Below the pieces are notes generated by a model. The model was not told the DNA's origin. It ran no database searches and was given only the letters and a program-made list of their open reading frames with translations. From Halichoerus grypus (taxonomy: Eukaryota; Chordata; Mammalia; Carnivora; Phocidae), in NCBI RefSeq assembly GCF_964656455.1, contig NC_135722.1, positions 109,188,234-109,252,233 of the forward strand: a stretch of DNA of 64,000 bases, read 5' to 3'. How positions within the stretch are numbered: the stretch's first letter is position 1; each line of letters begins with the position of its first letter. The position numbers were made by a program, and so were the translations under genes. Positions 23,295 through 35,204 of this stretch are shown here, piece after piece.

Positions 23295-23947
23295 TTGCAT
23301 AATATTCCATTGTGTATATATATATATTATGCAGCCATCAAAAAAAAAACAAACAAAAAAACGAAATCTTGCCATTTGCAACGACATGGATGGAACTGGA
23401 GGGTGTTATGCTGAGCGAAATAAGTCAAACAGAGAAAGACATGTATCATATGACCTCACTGATATGAGGAATTCTTAATCTCAGGAAACAAACTGAGGGT
23501 TGCTGGAGTGGGGGGTGGGGTGGGAGGGATGGGGTGACTGGGTGATGGACACTGGGGAGGGTATGTGCTATGGTGAGCGCTGTGAATTGTGCAAGACTGT
23601 TGAATCTCAGATCTGTACCTCTGAAACAAGTAATGCAATATATGTTAAGAAAAAAAAGAAAAAAGAAGAAGATAGCAGGAGGGGAAGAATGAAGGGGGGG
23701 AAATCGGAGGGGGAGATGAACCATGAGAGACGATGGACTCTGAAAAACAAACTGAGGGTTCTAGAGGGGAGGGGGGTGGGAGGATGGGTTAGCCTGGTGA
23801 TGGGTATTGAGGAGGGCACGTTCTGCATGGAGCACTGGGTGTTATGCACAAACAATGAATCATGGAACACTGTATCTAAAACTAATGATGTAATGTATGG
23901 GGATTAACATAACAATAAAAAATTAAGAAAAAAAAAAGGTAAAGCCA
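23295..23947 (+). mobile_element. 5'-truncated L1 with inverted 5' end and two-module 3' UTR
   Basis: TSDs aaaacatactgatggttc (23277-23294) and aaaatatactgatggttc (23948-23965) differ at one base. Directly after the left TSD, 23295-23320 is antisense L1 (gcataatattccattgtg). From about 23321 the sense strand of the same L1 region begins (atattatgcagccatca). This is the twin-priming (5' inversion) layout. The sense part contains the ORF2 end (gaaatcttgccatttgcaac ... atgacctcactgatatgagg), then a 3' UTR of two related G-rich modules (23484-23645 and 23738-23915) separated by an A-rich and GAGG-rich spacer, then an A tail. Confidence 0.93.
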
Positions 23948-23965
23948 AAAATATACTGATGGTTC
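23948..23965. repeat. Right TSD of the inverted-end L1
   Basis: aaaatatactgatggttc; partner of 23277-23294. Confidence 0.88.
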
Positions 23966-25094
23966 CAAACAATACAAAGCCCAGTGTAATAGAGTTAAAC
24001 ATATTCATGTCTAGAATAGTGAGCCGCCACTGGTCTAAATAGAATGCCTATGGACCTAAGCTTTCCTCTACGTATACGATTCCTTCTTACAGAGTATCAG
24101 AAGGAGCAGTGAAGGACTACATGTGTGGAATGAAATGCACGACAGGGGAAAGACAAAGATCTCAAGGATGCAATCCAATATCTGCAGATTGGATGTATAT
24201 CATATAAACTGCAAAGGTTTCAAAAGCCAAAATGCTCAAATGTATCCTACGGTTACAGGAGGTTAATTTGCAGGACCGGGCACACTGCACTGATATGCAG
24301 TGATTTTCAGTAACTTTCCTTTAAAGCAGGTCTCGCACTGGGCATGAGTCTGACCTCAGAGGACAGGGCCTCTGCTAAGTATCCCGCTACGTTAGTGGTA
24401 TGTGGATGTGTAGGTCTTTTAGCTGCGCTGAAGAACGACTTTGGCTTCAAAGTGGGGAATCAAGGAAATAACACTCGGAACTCATAATTATTGTATCTGC
24501 TTCTGTTTCTTAAAGAGAGAGAATGTTTTGAAGTCATTCTCTCTAGCTGAATTGTCTGAGATCACGTATTGCACTATGAATACATCTTTTAATGTACGGC
24601 ACATCACAGAGGTCTCCACTAGATGTGTGAAGAACCTGAAATACTACTTGTCTGCTCTTGCTTGTTTCTTCCCACCAGGTGTAAACATTTGGGGTGACAG
24701 AGTGCACCTGACTGATGCCCCGCCCCCTTCCCTAAGGCAGAAGGGCTGAATCATCTCGCAAGTGACTCAAGTTCCTGGGAAGCATTTGATAAAATGTGAT
24801 TTAAAATACTTCGAACACTGTCTACCAAATGAGGATCATTACTGTTCTTAGCTGGAGCTCACTGATTGAAGTATGGTCATAATAGTTAATTTTAAATATA
24901 ATGGATATCTAAAGAATGGTAATTTAATCTAAATGCAGATAGATGCTTACGTAGAGACCGTAAGACTCACTTATGAGGACTTCAGGTATTTATCAAAATA
25001 TGAGGTTCTGATAAAACGCTGCTTAGCACATTCTGTATTTGAAATGATCTATTTGTGGGGCCTCCTTGTCTCACTCAACGAAAGCCAAGTATTT
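23966..25094. other. Long stretch, nothing recognised
   Basis: Unique-looking. The plus frame at 24441-24749 has no known motif. Confidence 0.4.
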
Positions 25095-25480
25095 TCTAAG
25101 TGACCTACATGCTGTATCAGAATTCTCCAGAGAAACAGAACCAACAGGAGATGGACAGATAAACAGACAGAGACGTGTCATCAGGGATGGGCTGAGGTGA
25201 TCACGGGGCGGAGAAGTTCCTGGCCTGCTGCCTGCATGCTGGAGACCCAGGAAAGCTGGGGGTGGGGCTCCAGTTTCAGCCTGAGCCTGAGAGCTGGGGG
25301 CCGACGGTGTGAGTCCTGCTGTGAGCCCAAAGGCCCCAGAACCAGGAGCACCGATGTCCAAGGGCAGGAGAGGACAGATGCTCCAGCTCAAGCAGAGAGC
25401 ACATCGACGCTTGCTCTGCCTATGTGTTCTACGCAGGCCCCAACAGAAGGGAGCCTACCCAACAGTCCCGGCGAGGGTGA
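25095..25480 (-). repeat. LTR-like repeat, antisense
   Basis: 'tgtatcagaattctccagagaaacagaaccaacaggag' is a common mammalian repeat terminus (ctccagagaaacagaacc), followed by 'gcctgcatgctggagacccaggaa'. Frames on both strands here are chance products of G+C-rich repeat DNA. Confidence 0.68.
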
Positions 25481-25527
25481 TGGCCTTCTCTCAGTCCGGA
25501 TTCCAATGCTAACCTCGCCTGGAAACA

Positions 25528-25550
25528 CACACACGCACGCACACACGAGT
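25528..25550. repeat. (CA/CG)n microsatellite
   Basis: acacacacacgcacgcacac tract. Confidence 0.9.
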
Positions 25551-25574
25551 GTTTCACCATCTCTCTGGATATCC

Positions 25575-26020
25575 TCTGGCCCAGTCTTGTTGACACAACT
25601 AACACAATGGCCCAACCTTCTCTCTTCCCTATCCTCTCCCCTTCCTCGTGCCATGCCCCAGCCTCCCTTGCTGTCCTAGAGCTCATCAGGCGAGCCTCCA
25701 GCTGGCCTTGGAGTCTCCGTGCCAGGACTGGGGACCAATCCTGAACTGGCTGAGTATCGGTGACTTCATGTCTGTACTTTCTGAAACCCGATTTCCAATC
25801 GCAACCTCCACCAGACCTCCTTCTTGTATTTCTTAATCCGTTACTTTCTAACATACCACAAACGATTATAAACTTGTCTGTCTCCCTCCTTGAACGAATG
25901 CTCTCCAGGACAGGGAACTGTTGTGTGTCTGGTTACCCCCGTACCTTCGGGAGACAGGAAAGCGTCTGCACACAGACATGTGAGGAAGGCAGCAACCATC
26001 TTGGTAAGAACTCTACTTGG
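25575..26020 (+). repeat. L2-like relic (tentative)
   Basis: The later part, 'tctgtctccctccttgaacgaatgctctccaggacagggaactgttgtgtgt', resembles the L2 3' end; the first part is only weakly similar. Confidence 0.42.
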
Positions 26021-26435
26021 GACTATTTTGCCCTTAAGTGGTTTTTAAAAAAATCACTCTACAAAACTCTTTAATGCAAAAAGAAAAACCAGTACTTTTG
26101 CAATCATATATAACTAATAGTCAAAGAAATACTTAAAATGGATTTATTTCTATGTTCATTAGTTTCTAAAAGAATAGAAATAGGATGATGCAATAGAGCA
26201 AAACCTTGGGACACGGACTCTCCACTGAATCAGTGTGAGTATTATCTGGGCGTTGCGGAAGAGGACAGAGAGCAGAGTTCATGGCAACCTGCACGTGAAT
26301 CTAGACTCTTCCAGCACCAGAAGGGCCGCACAGCGTGGATTTTCCGAAATGATGGAGATGTTCCGCCTCGACGGTCTGATTCCACAGCCACCAGGCACAC
26401 GCGATTTACTCAACGCATGAAATGTGAGTATGACT
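26021..26435. other. Nothing recognised
   Basis: Unique-looking sequence up to the next SINE. Confidence 0.45.
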
Positions 26436-26452
26436 GAGGATCTGAATTTTTA

Positions 26453-26656
26453 TTTTTTTTTAATTTTTTTTTAAAGATTTTATTTTATTTATTTGACAGA
26501 GAGATTGTGAGAGCAGGAACACAAGCAGAGGGAGTGGGAGAGGGAGAAGCAGATTCCCGCTGAGCAGGGAGCCCGATGCGGGGCTTGATCCCAGGACCCT
26601 GGGATCATGACCTGAGCTGAAGGCAGATGCTTAACGACTGAGCCACCCAGGTGCTC
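26453..26656 (-). mobile_element. SINEC, antisense, TSDs
   Basis: Exact 17-base TSD gaggatctgaattttta at 26436-26452 and 26657-26673. Same subfamily as 1948 and 6340 (cttaacgactgagccaccca). Confidence 0.97.
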
Positions 26657-26673
26657 GAGGATCTGAATTTTTA

Positions 26674-27654
26674 ATTTAATGTAATTTATAGCTAAATTTA
26701 AATAGTCACATGTGGCTAATGGCTATTCCATTAGCGAGCTCAGATTTAGATAAAGGACTTTAAAAATTCTCTGATATTCAATTTTACCATATGCAAAAGG
26801 AGATGAAAACGCTAATTTTTTTTTTAGCACTAACAGGAATTAAAATAAAAATATTAAATGGTCATCGCGCTGCCTGACACATGGAGGATGCTCATGCCGA
26901 TGCTCTTGCTGTAGCTCTTAATCCCTGTTAGGTCTTTTACTGAAATCCTGGCGCTCGTTCCCTGGTTCCCTGGTTGTGACTCGTGGCCTCCATGAAGCAC
27001 CAGAGGGGACTTCAAGCCTGTGGTTAAGACCCCTGGATCCCGCTCTTCTCACTGCTGTGTGTGCTGTAGTTCATGGTTCAATCTAGCCCTGGGAATAGAG
27101 TAGAGTGTAAAGGAAATTCTTCAAAAAGAAAGCAGTGGACTAATTATTGGGCTCTGATTTCAGGCAGAGTGGTTTATTTCTTACCGAGATCCCTACGAAG
27201 CTTTTTGCTGCTCTTCTCAAGCATTCCAGGGACTTCGTGCCCTTGTCCCCACGGGCACCTTCTGCCTCTACCTTCCCTGCGCTGACTTGAGTCAAGAAGG
27301 GAGAACCCATTCCGCCTCTTATGGTATTTACTGTAAAAACAGTAAATCCATATGCGTTATAAAGTGATACATGCCTCATCCAGATATCCTAATTTTATTA
27401 ATGCTAAGGGGTATTCCCATTTCTTTCCAGATTTGAGATCAGAGTTAGATGAAGACACTTAAAATATCTAAACAGTTTCTGATTCTGAGAAAGCCGTTTA
27501 ATCTTGTGTAAATTAACCTGTTGCATCCCTTGAGAAAACAGTAAGTGTTTTGTTGTTGTTTGTTTTAAACGAAGGCTGTGGTTTGAGACTTTCTTCCTAA
27601 GACCAATTTGAAAGCATTTCTGAAAATTCAGTAACTTTTTCCCATGATCTCATA
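26674..27654. other. Nothing recognised
   Basis: AT-rich, then moderately G+C-rich near 26930-27300, without a match I can name. Confidence 0.4.
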
Positions 27655-27678
27655 CACACACACACGTGCACGCACGCA
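27655..27678. repeat. (CA)n microsatellite, interrupted
   Basis: acacacacacgtgcacgcac tract. Confidence 0.9.
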
Positions 27679-27704
27679 TTTTTTCCACTTCTTAATTCAG
27701 AGTT

Positions 27705-27927
27705 GTTTTTTTTTTTTTTAAATATTTGGGTTTTTTTAATAAAGATTTTATTTATTTATTTGAGAGAGAGAATGAGAGAGAGAGAGCACAAGAGGGGGAG
27801 AGCGGGAGAGGGAGAAGCAGACTCCCTGCCGAGCAGGGAGCCCGATGCGGGACTCGATCCCGGGACTCCAGGATCATGACCTGAGCCGAAGGCAGTCGCT
27901 TAACCCACTGAGCCACCCAGCCGCCCT
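27705..27927 (-). mobile_element. SINEC, antisense, older subfamily, long A tail
   Basis: TSD ttaattcagagtt at 27692-27704 and 27928-27940. The T-rich tail is interrupted by aaatatttggg, suggesting tail growth. Body shares gagagagagaatgagagaga with 19549 and 54329. Confidence 0.95.
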
Positions 27928-27940
27928 TTAATTCAGAGTT

Positions 27941-29105
27941 TTTGATTGGTACAAGCTTAATGGCCTGTGGTCAAGCCCCATTTTAATAACCTAAAGTCAT
28001 TAAAATATGCCCCAAACAATTAATTTAAAAGAAATAATTACATTCTTTTTTTTTGCCAAATTTGTTTAACAAGCTTTTGACTTTAAATCTACCTGTTCCT
28101 ACTTGTCCATTTTACATCTAGATTCTCATTCTTTTAAACTGATTTTTTTAAAGTGCAGAAGCTATTTCTGCAGACCCCTCGCCATCAGACAGCTAGGTTA
28201 CACACGCACACATGTACGTACGCAAAATACTGGATGACGCAACTGTTTTATCCTCTGATCCTCTGGGGTGTCTGCTCAACCAATGCCCTCCTCTGGTTAA
28301 GAGACAGGACACCCCCCACACAGGGGCCCCTATAACCATGTTTACATCACATTTGTACAATAGTGCCTAGCTCGCAGTACGGAATAAAATAAGTTAATAA
28401 TAATGAATGTTAATAAAATTTTACTCAATGAATGAATAACTCATTCTGGCCTCCTGGCCACGGCTGGCTGGACCAAGACACTTAGCTAGTGCTGGCCAAT
28501 CCGTGTACAGATTGAAGTCTGCCTCACCAACCTGGATATCCTGCAGCACGGTCACGATTTTGGTTTCACATCTGGCACAACTATTTGGTACCACTTACAA
28601 TCAAAGCAAAGTGAGCTCAGGTGCAGAGAGTAAGAATAAAGGGGGTATAAAGTAAGAGAATCGTTCTAGCATTTCGATATATTCCACTCTGCCTTGTGCG
28701 GGCTCACATGGAATCCTGTACTTGGCAACCAGAAGACCTAGCACAGACAAGACCTCGGTGACTTGGAACCAAAGGCCCCCCGCCTCCACACAGTGGGGCT
28801 GTCCCTGGTGCTCCCATCACTGCCGCCTCTCTTTGGTCCTCACTTGCCCTTCCTGACCCTGCTGTGGGGTGCACGCTTCATGCAGCCTGTAAACTCTAAC
28901 CATGTACTCTACAGTGTGTAACTGAACATAACAAACAAAAAATAAACTCTAATGTAATCTGAAGGTCCAAGACATTCCGAACCGTTCTGGAATCATTAGC
29001 TAGGCACAATAAAAGCTGCTTTGAGTGACCCAAAAGATGAATTTACTAAAATATGCTGTTATTCAACTAAACGTATTAATGCAACTTTCCCTTAGTAAAG
29101 AGAGT
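27941..29105. other. Largely unrecognised
   Basis: 28330-28440 may be an L2 3' end (agtgcctagctcgcagtacg, then aatgaatgaataactcat). The remainder is unassigned. Confidence 0.35.
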
Positions 29106-29109
29106 CTGG

Positions 29110-29530
29110 CTAGCTGTTCATCCAACCTGCTTCCTCTTATTTTGGGGCACGTGGCTAGACTATAGTCCGCACCCCTCTCTTAGAGGTAAAGGGAGCCATG
29201 TGACTGAGTGCTAACCAAGGGAACGCAAGCCGGACTGAGGTGTGTCACCTGCTGGTCTGGCCTCTGACACCCCCTGATGGCTTTCTCATGCTCTTTCCCG
29301 GTGGCGGACTGAGGTGGACACAAACGTCGCAGCCTTGGAAGTCAGTGCTGAAGCTGACAGGGTTGCAGGATCAGGGGAACCTGAATTTTTGCATCACCAC
29401 ATGCAGGATAACCTCCGCCCGAGACCATCCCCCACTTTGGACCTGACGTGGGTGAGAAGTTAATGCCTGTGTGTTAAGTGGCTGAAATTCCAGAGTTCAT
29501 TTGTTCCCTCACTAACATTGTTCTAAAATG
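29110..29530 (+). repeat. LTR-like repeat (tentative)
   Basis: A 420-base block with moderate G+C ending 'ttaagtggctgaaattccagagttcattt', which is like the MaLR LTR end aagccactgagatttggggg. Confidence 0.45.
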
Positions 29531-30551
29531 CACATGGAAAGGGGCTTACGTCGTGACAGTGGAGAGGAAAGGTGGTAATACAGGACAGAACCCAGGCTAC
29601 CACCTCGGCAGAAGAAACCCAGGTGCCACCCTGCACGCAGTCTCCCAGAAGGCAGATGCTTTGGCATAAATGGGGAGCTCAGAAGACGGAGATCATGAGC
29701 GCTCACAAAAGGGGGATGACAAGAAAGCAGGGAGAATGCACCTGAACCTGAATAGCAGGAGGCAGGCTCATTGCAGCTGTCGCTGAACTGATTGTCTGAA
29801 GGCAAAGCAACGCTCTTGTGTGCAAACAATATGTACTACTTAGGGAACGGCAATTAGAATCAGGAGGCCCTGCCCAAGTGAATGGGGCCTGATGGTGTTT
29901 ACTCAATTTTAAATTGCCCAAGTAGTGATAGAAAAATAAGCCCTGCAAAGCACTTTGGAAATTTCACTCACAGAACACTGACGGACTCAGCCCAAGAAGC
30001 TGGTAAAGCAAGACAGAGGTGAAGAAGAAAATCTCACGGCGGAGTGTATTATGGGGCTCTCCCCTGCGCCCCCCCCCCCAGCATCTGTTTCCATAGCAAC
30101 TCTAGGTTTCCAGGAGCTTTACAGATGACATTAAGTGAACATCAAAACACTTAATAAAAAAAATTTACTATGTATACATAGAGTGAACTACCTGCCAGAA
30201 TATTTTACACTAAGTCAGCATTTATTAGTGCATTCTAACAACACCTGAGTACTAACACATAGCGATAATTTACTGGGCGTTCTTGCCACATAATGAAACA
30301 GGTGAAAGTTACATTTCAGCAGCTCAAGGCTGCTGCCAGGTCAGTCTCCAAAGCTCTTTAACAGGAGAACAGACTCCCACCACATTACCATGAGCTAGAT
30401 CAGTGGGACACATCAGCCTCTCTTTTCCTTTGAATTTTCTTCTGTTTAAATTGGGAGCACATTGATGCAATGGTAAGCACAACCAATCTTGGAGTGACTT
30501 AATTTCTGCCTTTTCCGTAAGCCAACCTCAGATAATTTAGTTTGGAGCAGG
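29531..30551. other. Nothing recognised except a C run
   Basis: A run of C at about 30068-30079 is the only feature I can point to. Frames on the minus strand (29512-29829, 29703-29948) lack known motifs. Confidence 0.4.
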
Positions 30552-30559
30552 AAAACCAT

Positions 30560-30716
30560 TTTTTAAAATTTATTTATTTATTTAAAATACTTGAGATAGA
30601 GATAGAGCGGGGGGGCGGGGGGGCATGCAGAGGGAGTCGGACTGGGACTGGATCCAGAACCTGGGATAATGACCTGAGTGAAAGGCAGATGCTTAACTGA
30701 ACCACCCAGGCACCCC
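30560..30716 (-). mobile_element. SINEC, antisense, old and shortened
   Basis: Core 'aggcagatgcttaactgaaccacccaggcacccc' with lost internal blocks and a G run. Short TSD aaaaccat at 30552-30559 and 30717-30724. Confidence 0.88.
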
Positions 30717-30724
30717 AAAACCAT

Positions 30725-31836
30725 ATTATTTATAATTACCAACATTAAATGCTTACTCTTTTTACCAAATTACCATGCAGCCCAATCTCAGTAATGCATG
30801 TCATTAACTCTGCCTGAATAACTCTGGCAAATTTTGCTGAGTTACACTAAATCTGTTTTGTAAGGACACTTAGAGTTCATTCTTTTTTTGTCATTTAGAT
30901 TGAATTTCGAGAATTTAGTGGGAATTCTTCCAGAGCCCCGGGCAACTGGGCATTTTTAAATAAGCTTTGACTAGGTATAATTAATTTAAATTTCATCAAA
31001 GTGTGAACAGCATTTAGTGAAATATGTAAATCTGCCCATGAGACAGAGACAGCAGGTGGGAATACTGCACCTCAGGCTTCCAAAAGTGATCAATCCCATA
31101 GAAATACAAATCACAATCTAGGATAATCAGGCATCAAGCGGTGTAATTAAGTAGCTGGTTTTAACTCAAAATGTTACACTCCAGACTCGAGACATCAATA
31201 ATGGACAGAGTGTACTCTCAGAATCACACTGGATGAAAATGTGGAGGCAAATACGGACTGACAAGTTCAAGGGTGCCTGATGAAGCTACCCTGGATCTGC
31301 AGAGCAGACCTCGACCCTGGCGCAGCATCACGGGACTGCATGAGGTGTTCAGGGGGAGGAGAAGGACGGCAATGTTCAGTAGGACAGAATGATCTTCAAG
31401 ACCAGGATGGCCTCCTTCTTCTGTAATTTGAAGCGACTTGGAATACAGTAACTCAAGATCTGACACCCCGAATTCATTCTGCTCTCGCAGTTATTTACGG
31501 AGAAATTCTATAGCAGATATTGCTGCATCGGCAGCAATGTGACGTGGATCAGACAAAGGCAAAGAAAGCAACAGAATGTTCCCTGAAAGAGCTAGTGAGC
31601 CAGTGGGGATGTGTACTGTTGATCCAGGTATGGTTTATAAAAATAAATAGTGTTTGACTAAATATGTTTGTATTCCAGGGGACTCAGAGGAAAGAGGGCC
31701 ACAATCTCCTAAGGGGATCAAGGAAAGTTTCAAGGGAGGAAATGACTGTAACGGGGCCCTAAATACCAGAGACCATAAGGCCATTGCCACATGGGGAGCG
31801 GACAGACCCTTTCTTCTCAGATCGTTCTGTTTTTAC
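30725..31836. other. Nothing recognised
   Basis: AT-rich unique-looking sequence; no repeat or gene recognised. Confidence 0.4.
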
Positions 31837-32320
31837 TGACACTGGGAACTGCTGGGAGCTGAGCTCAGAGTTAGCAGTCTAGAGGGTCACACAGACTCTC
31901 TCCTTGGCCTAAGTCTACTCAGGGTCCTCTACACCATCAAGGCCCTGACCTCAGGCTGCATCCTTGGCCAGATCAGTTCAGTTTTAATAAGAACTCTGCT
32001 GGATCCCCAGCAAAAATCCCCCAACCTTCATAATCCCTCCTCTACCACCTGGGTATCTTACCACTCCGGCCTGCCTTCAGCGAGAAACCTGTTGAGACAG
32101 TCTAGCAAAAATGCCCCAGCCTTCATCTTCCCTCTTAGTAACTTCCATCCACTGAACCCACTCTAAGCCTCAGCTACAAATCTCCACTTCTCTTTGTTGG
32201 GTTCAGACTTGAGCCTGGTCTGTCTCTCCCCCCTGCTGCGAAACCCCATTGTAGCAGTCCCCTGGAGAGTAAAATCTGCCTTCCCATCTTTAACAAGGGC
32301 CACGGATAATTTTTCTAACA
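31837..32320 (+). repeat. Solo LTR of an endogenous retrovirus (ERV1-like)
   Basis: A block of about 480 bases, bounded here by tg and ca, ending with the pattern cctggagagtaaaatctgcc and 'ttcccatctttaacaagggccacggataatttttctaaca'. The form (CT-rich upstream part, agtaaaatctgcc in place of a poly(A) signal, TTTAACAAG tail) is that of a gammaretrovirus-like LTR. No internal gag, pol or env is adjacent, so it is a solo or truncated LTR. The left edge is uncertain. Confidence 0.6.
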
Positions 32321-32648
32321 TACATACATTATATATATACATATATATGTATATATATGTATAATGCATAATGCATAAGCATGTATATATATGTATGTTA
32401 TATATATGTATATTATTATAATTATATATAATATATATTTATGTGCTATATATATATACTATATAATATTATATACATACTATATATTATTATATATTTA
32501 ACAAGGGCCATGGATAATTTTTAACATGAATACTATATATTTATATGACATAAATATATATTACATGAATATATATAACATGAGTATGTTTTATATATGT
32601 ATGTACGTTATACACACACACACACACACATACACACACACACACTTC
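32321..32648. repeat. AT-rich satellite with (CA)n and a copied LTR end
   Basis: Runs of TATATA/ACATAT, a CA tract at about 32611-32644, and at 32498-32523 a copy of the LTR end (tttaacaagggccatggata). Confidence 0.93.
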
Positions 32649-33689
32649 TTTAACAAGGGAAGCATCATGAATTCCTGACACTGAGAGCCTGAAGAGCTGA
32701 ACTGGTTCCCAAACTTTATGACATTGGTTTTGCTGTTTTGTATTGTGCTTGAGGACAGAAAAGTGCTGCTTTCTAGAACGGTCTAATGAACAAGAGCAAT
32801 GGGGGCAGGGGGTGGGAAATGGGACTGATTCAGAATCCTCTGAGGCATGCCTTTAGGATCGCTGACCTCTCCTGAAGCAGAAACAGCTAGGAAGGCTGTA
32901 ATAGGTTGTGACAAACACAGGACAGGAAATAATCGTCAGGTGACCCAGGGGAAGAGAGAATTTAGAACCCAAAATGCACCTTTATTACAGAGAAGTCTCA
33001 AAGCTGGCCTATTTAATGGATGTCTGCATATTAATCTGAGGAGAAGTCTTCACATCTTACTAAATAAAATGAAGAAATTGAATGAAGGAATCTGTCCATC
33101 AATTGTCAAACATAAAATTAAATGTACTTGACATTTTCCAACTTGGTGTGAAATCTCTGTGACTTTTTTCAGAACTCCTCCCAAATGGGCATGGAAGGAT
33201 AAAACTCTATGTGTGCAATGAACTGAAGAGAGATTTTTAAAGAAAAGTTATGCAGTCATTTTCCATTATGGTCAGGCACTTTAGAGTGATGAAAACTTTC
33301 ACTAAACCAGAAGCATATGAATTATAACCACAAGGTCTGTAATAATTTCATTTTAGCTACTGATACAACTCTTGGGCTTGAGCTATAGCATAAAGCAAGT
33401 CCCCAGATGAACTAGGAAGGAACAATCTGGGGTCTGTGATTATGTGTAGAAAACATTAATGCACTCCCTGGGTTGTCTTTTTCTCCCCCTTGAATCTTGT
33501 GGCAAGAGAATATGTTTATCTAATAAAAAAAAGCTCACTGGATCCTTATGAAGGGATAGGCAACATTAAATACCCGAGCCCTGGATTTGGGATAACTGCA
33601 TCTTTGTGATTATCTACAGTTCATTTTAAGCCCCATATTCAATAGCTTATTTGAAGATATTATCTTAAAGAACCTAGTCAAAAATATCC
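32649..33689. other. Mostly unrecognised
   Basis: Starts with a third copy of tttaacaaggg (32649-32659). The remainder is unique-looking and AT-rich; a T run follows near 33690-33706. Confidence 0.4.
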
Positions 33690-33967
33690 TTTTTTTTTTT
33701 TTTTTTAAATCTAGCATCCATTCTATCAACTATGAATCCTAATCCTTATATTCGGGAAAAACACTTTCCTTTCCATTACTGCACCAACTTTTGCTCTTTA
33801 ACCGTATAATGTATTCCGATCTCTACATCATTGCCAAACAAGAAAAATGCATATAGTTTAAGTCTGACTAAACAAAACAAAACAGGTCAAAAGGAAATCT
33901 GAGAGTAAGCCTCAAATGAGGTTTTAGTACTTTTTTGGTTTTTGTTTTTAAATTTTATTCTCTCTCT

Positions 33968-34175
33968 GGGGGGCACCTGGGTGGCTCAGATGGTTAAGCG
34001 TCTGCCTTCAGCTCAGGTCATGATCCCAGGGTCCTGGGATGGAGTCCCGCATCGGGCTCCTGGCTCAGCGGGGAGCCTGCTTCTCCCTCTCTGTCTGCCT
34101 CTCCCCCTGCTCATGCTCTCTCTTTCTCTCTGTATCTCTGTGTCTCAGATGAATAAATAAAAGCTTAAAAAAAAA
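33968..34175 (+). mobile_element. SINEC, sense, TSDs
   Basis: gggcacctgggtggctcaga head, full body and A tail. TSD tttattctctctct at 33954-33967 and 34176-34189. Confidence 0.96.
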
Positions 34176-34189
34176 TTTATTCTCTCTCT

Positions 34190-34575
34190 TTTTCTTGGTT
34201 TAAATAGAATCTATATTTAATTAGGAAATAGAATCTTGTCTTTTTCCTATCAACTTCTATGATAATTCTTGGAAGTTTAGCATCCACACTCTGATGGAGA
34301 GGCAACAATAAATTATTTATAATGATTAAAGGAAAATAAAAGAACCATAAAAAAGAAATAATAAGAGAAGGGCCAATTTGAAAAATAAATACATAGAATT
34401 TTAGAAATAAAATATATATAGTCAACTACATTAAAGATGCATGAGAATGTTGGTTAGACATCGCTAATCCTTTATTTGTGTTTTAGACTTTAAAATCTCC
34501 TCGTTAGCTTTGATTTTTGAGATTATCTTTAAAAGTCATGTTAAATATAGAGGAGCAAAGGGAAGAAGCTAACGG
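34190..34575. other. Nothing recognised
   Basis: AT-rich unique-looking sequence. Confidence 0.45.
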
Positions 34576-35195
34576 TAACGGATGCTTCCCACAAAGCCTG
34601 ACACCCACACGGTGGGGTACACCGGCGCACGGGACAACAGAGGTACCCGAGGCTCAGGAACATCCCCACGCCGGCCGTTCTGTGCTCTTGCCTCGGGCTC
34701 CCACGGCTCCCGGGGCTACGTCGGCTGCCCCACGTTTATATTCCTGGCCCACACTATATTTGAAGCTCAAGAGAAACAGCCTCAACTGTCCGAGGTCACG
34801 GTCACCGGCACCTCACACTCTTCACTGACCTCTCTCCCGCCTCCCATCTGAATAACTGGCAACACTGAACGAGTCTCTCTCCCTCCCTTCAGCTCCCGCA
34901 TCCAGTCACCAATCCTGTTGTCTCCAAGTCCTCCATGTAACCGACTCACCCAGGAGGTCTGTCTCACCCGAACACACTTTCCTGGACCTCCCTCCTCACG
35001 CATCCGTCCTATCAACTGCCCAGCACGCCCCCGTATCTCTTGGGATGCATTTCACGTCTGCTCGTAGCATCAGGGCATTTCATCTCACACCCCTTCACAA
35101 GGCCACGCATGCCTGCCAGGGGACGGAAGGCACTCTGGTGTTGGTCTGTCTTGTTCCTTCTTCGACTCATTTGATAAGAGTGACTGTATAAAGGC
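34576..35195 (+). other. G+C-rich stretch, possibly diverged L2
   Basis: 34600-34830 is CpG-dense. 34860-35190 has CCT-rich wording loosely like L2 (tctccaagtcctccatgtaa, cgcatccgtcctatcaactg). Frames on both strands have no known domain. Confidence 0.35.
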
Positions 35196-35204
35196 ACCTT
35201 AACG

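Noticed and set aside
23500..23907. 135-codon frame in the L1 3' UTR
   Set aside because: Two G-rich 3' UTR modules lack stops by composition, and the same frame recurs at 35973-36191 in another L1 copy.
25197..25854. Overlapping frames of 141-160 codons on both strands
   Set aside because: They lie over an LTR-like repeat and L2-like relic and have no known motif.
33942..34160. Frames containing VKRLPSAQVMIPGSW-like text, seen at several loci
   Set aside because: They translate the SINEC body (also 1967-2155, 6366-6551, 12834-13097, 56486-56776), not a gene family.
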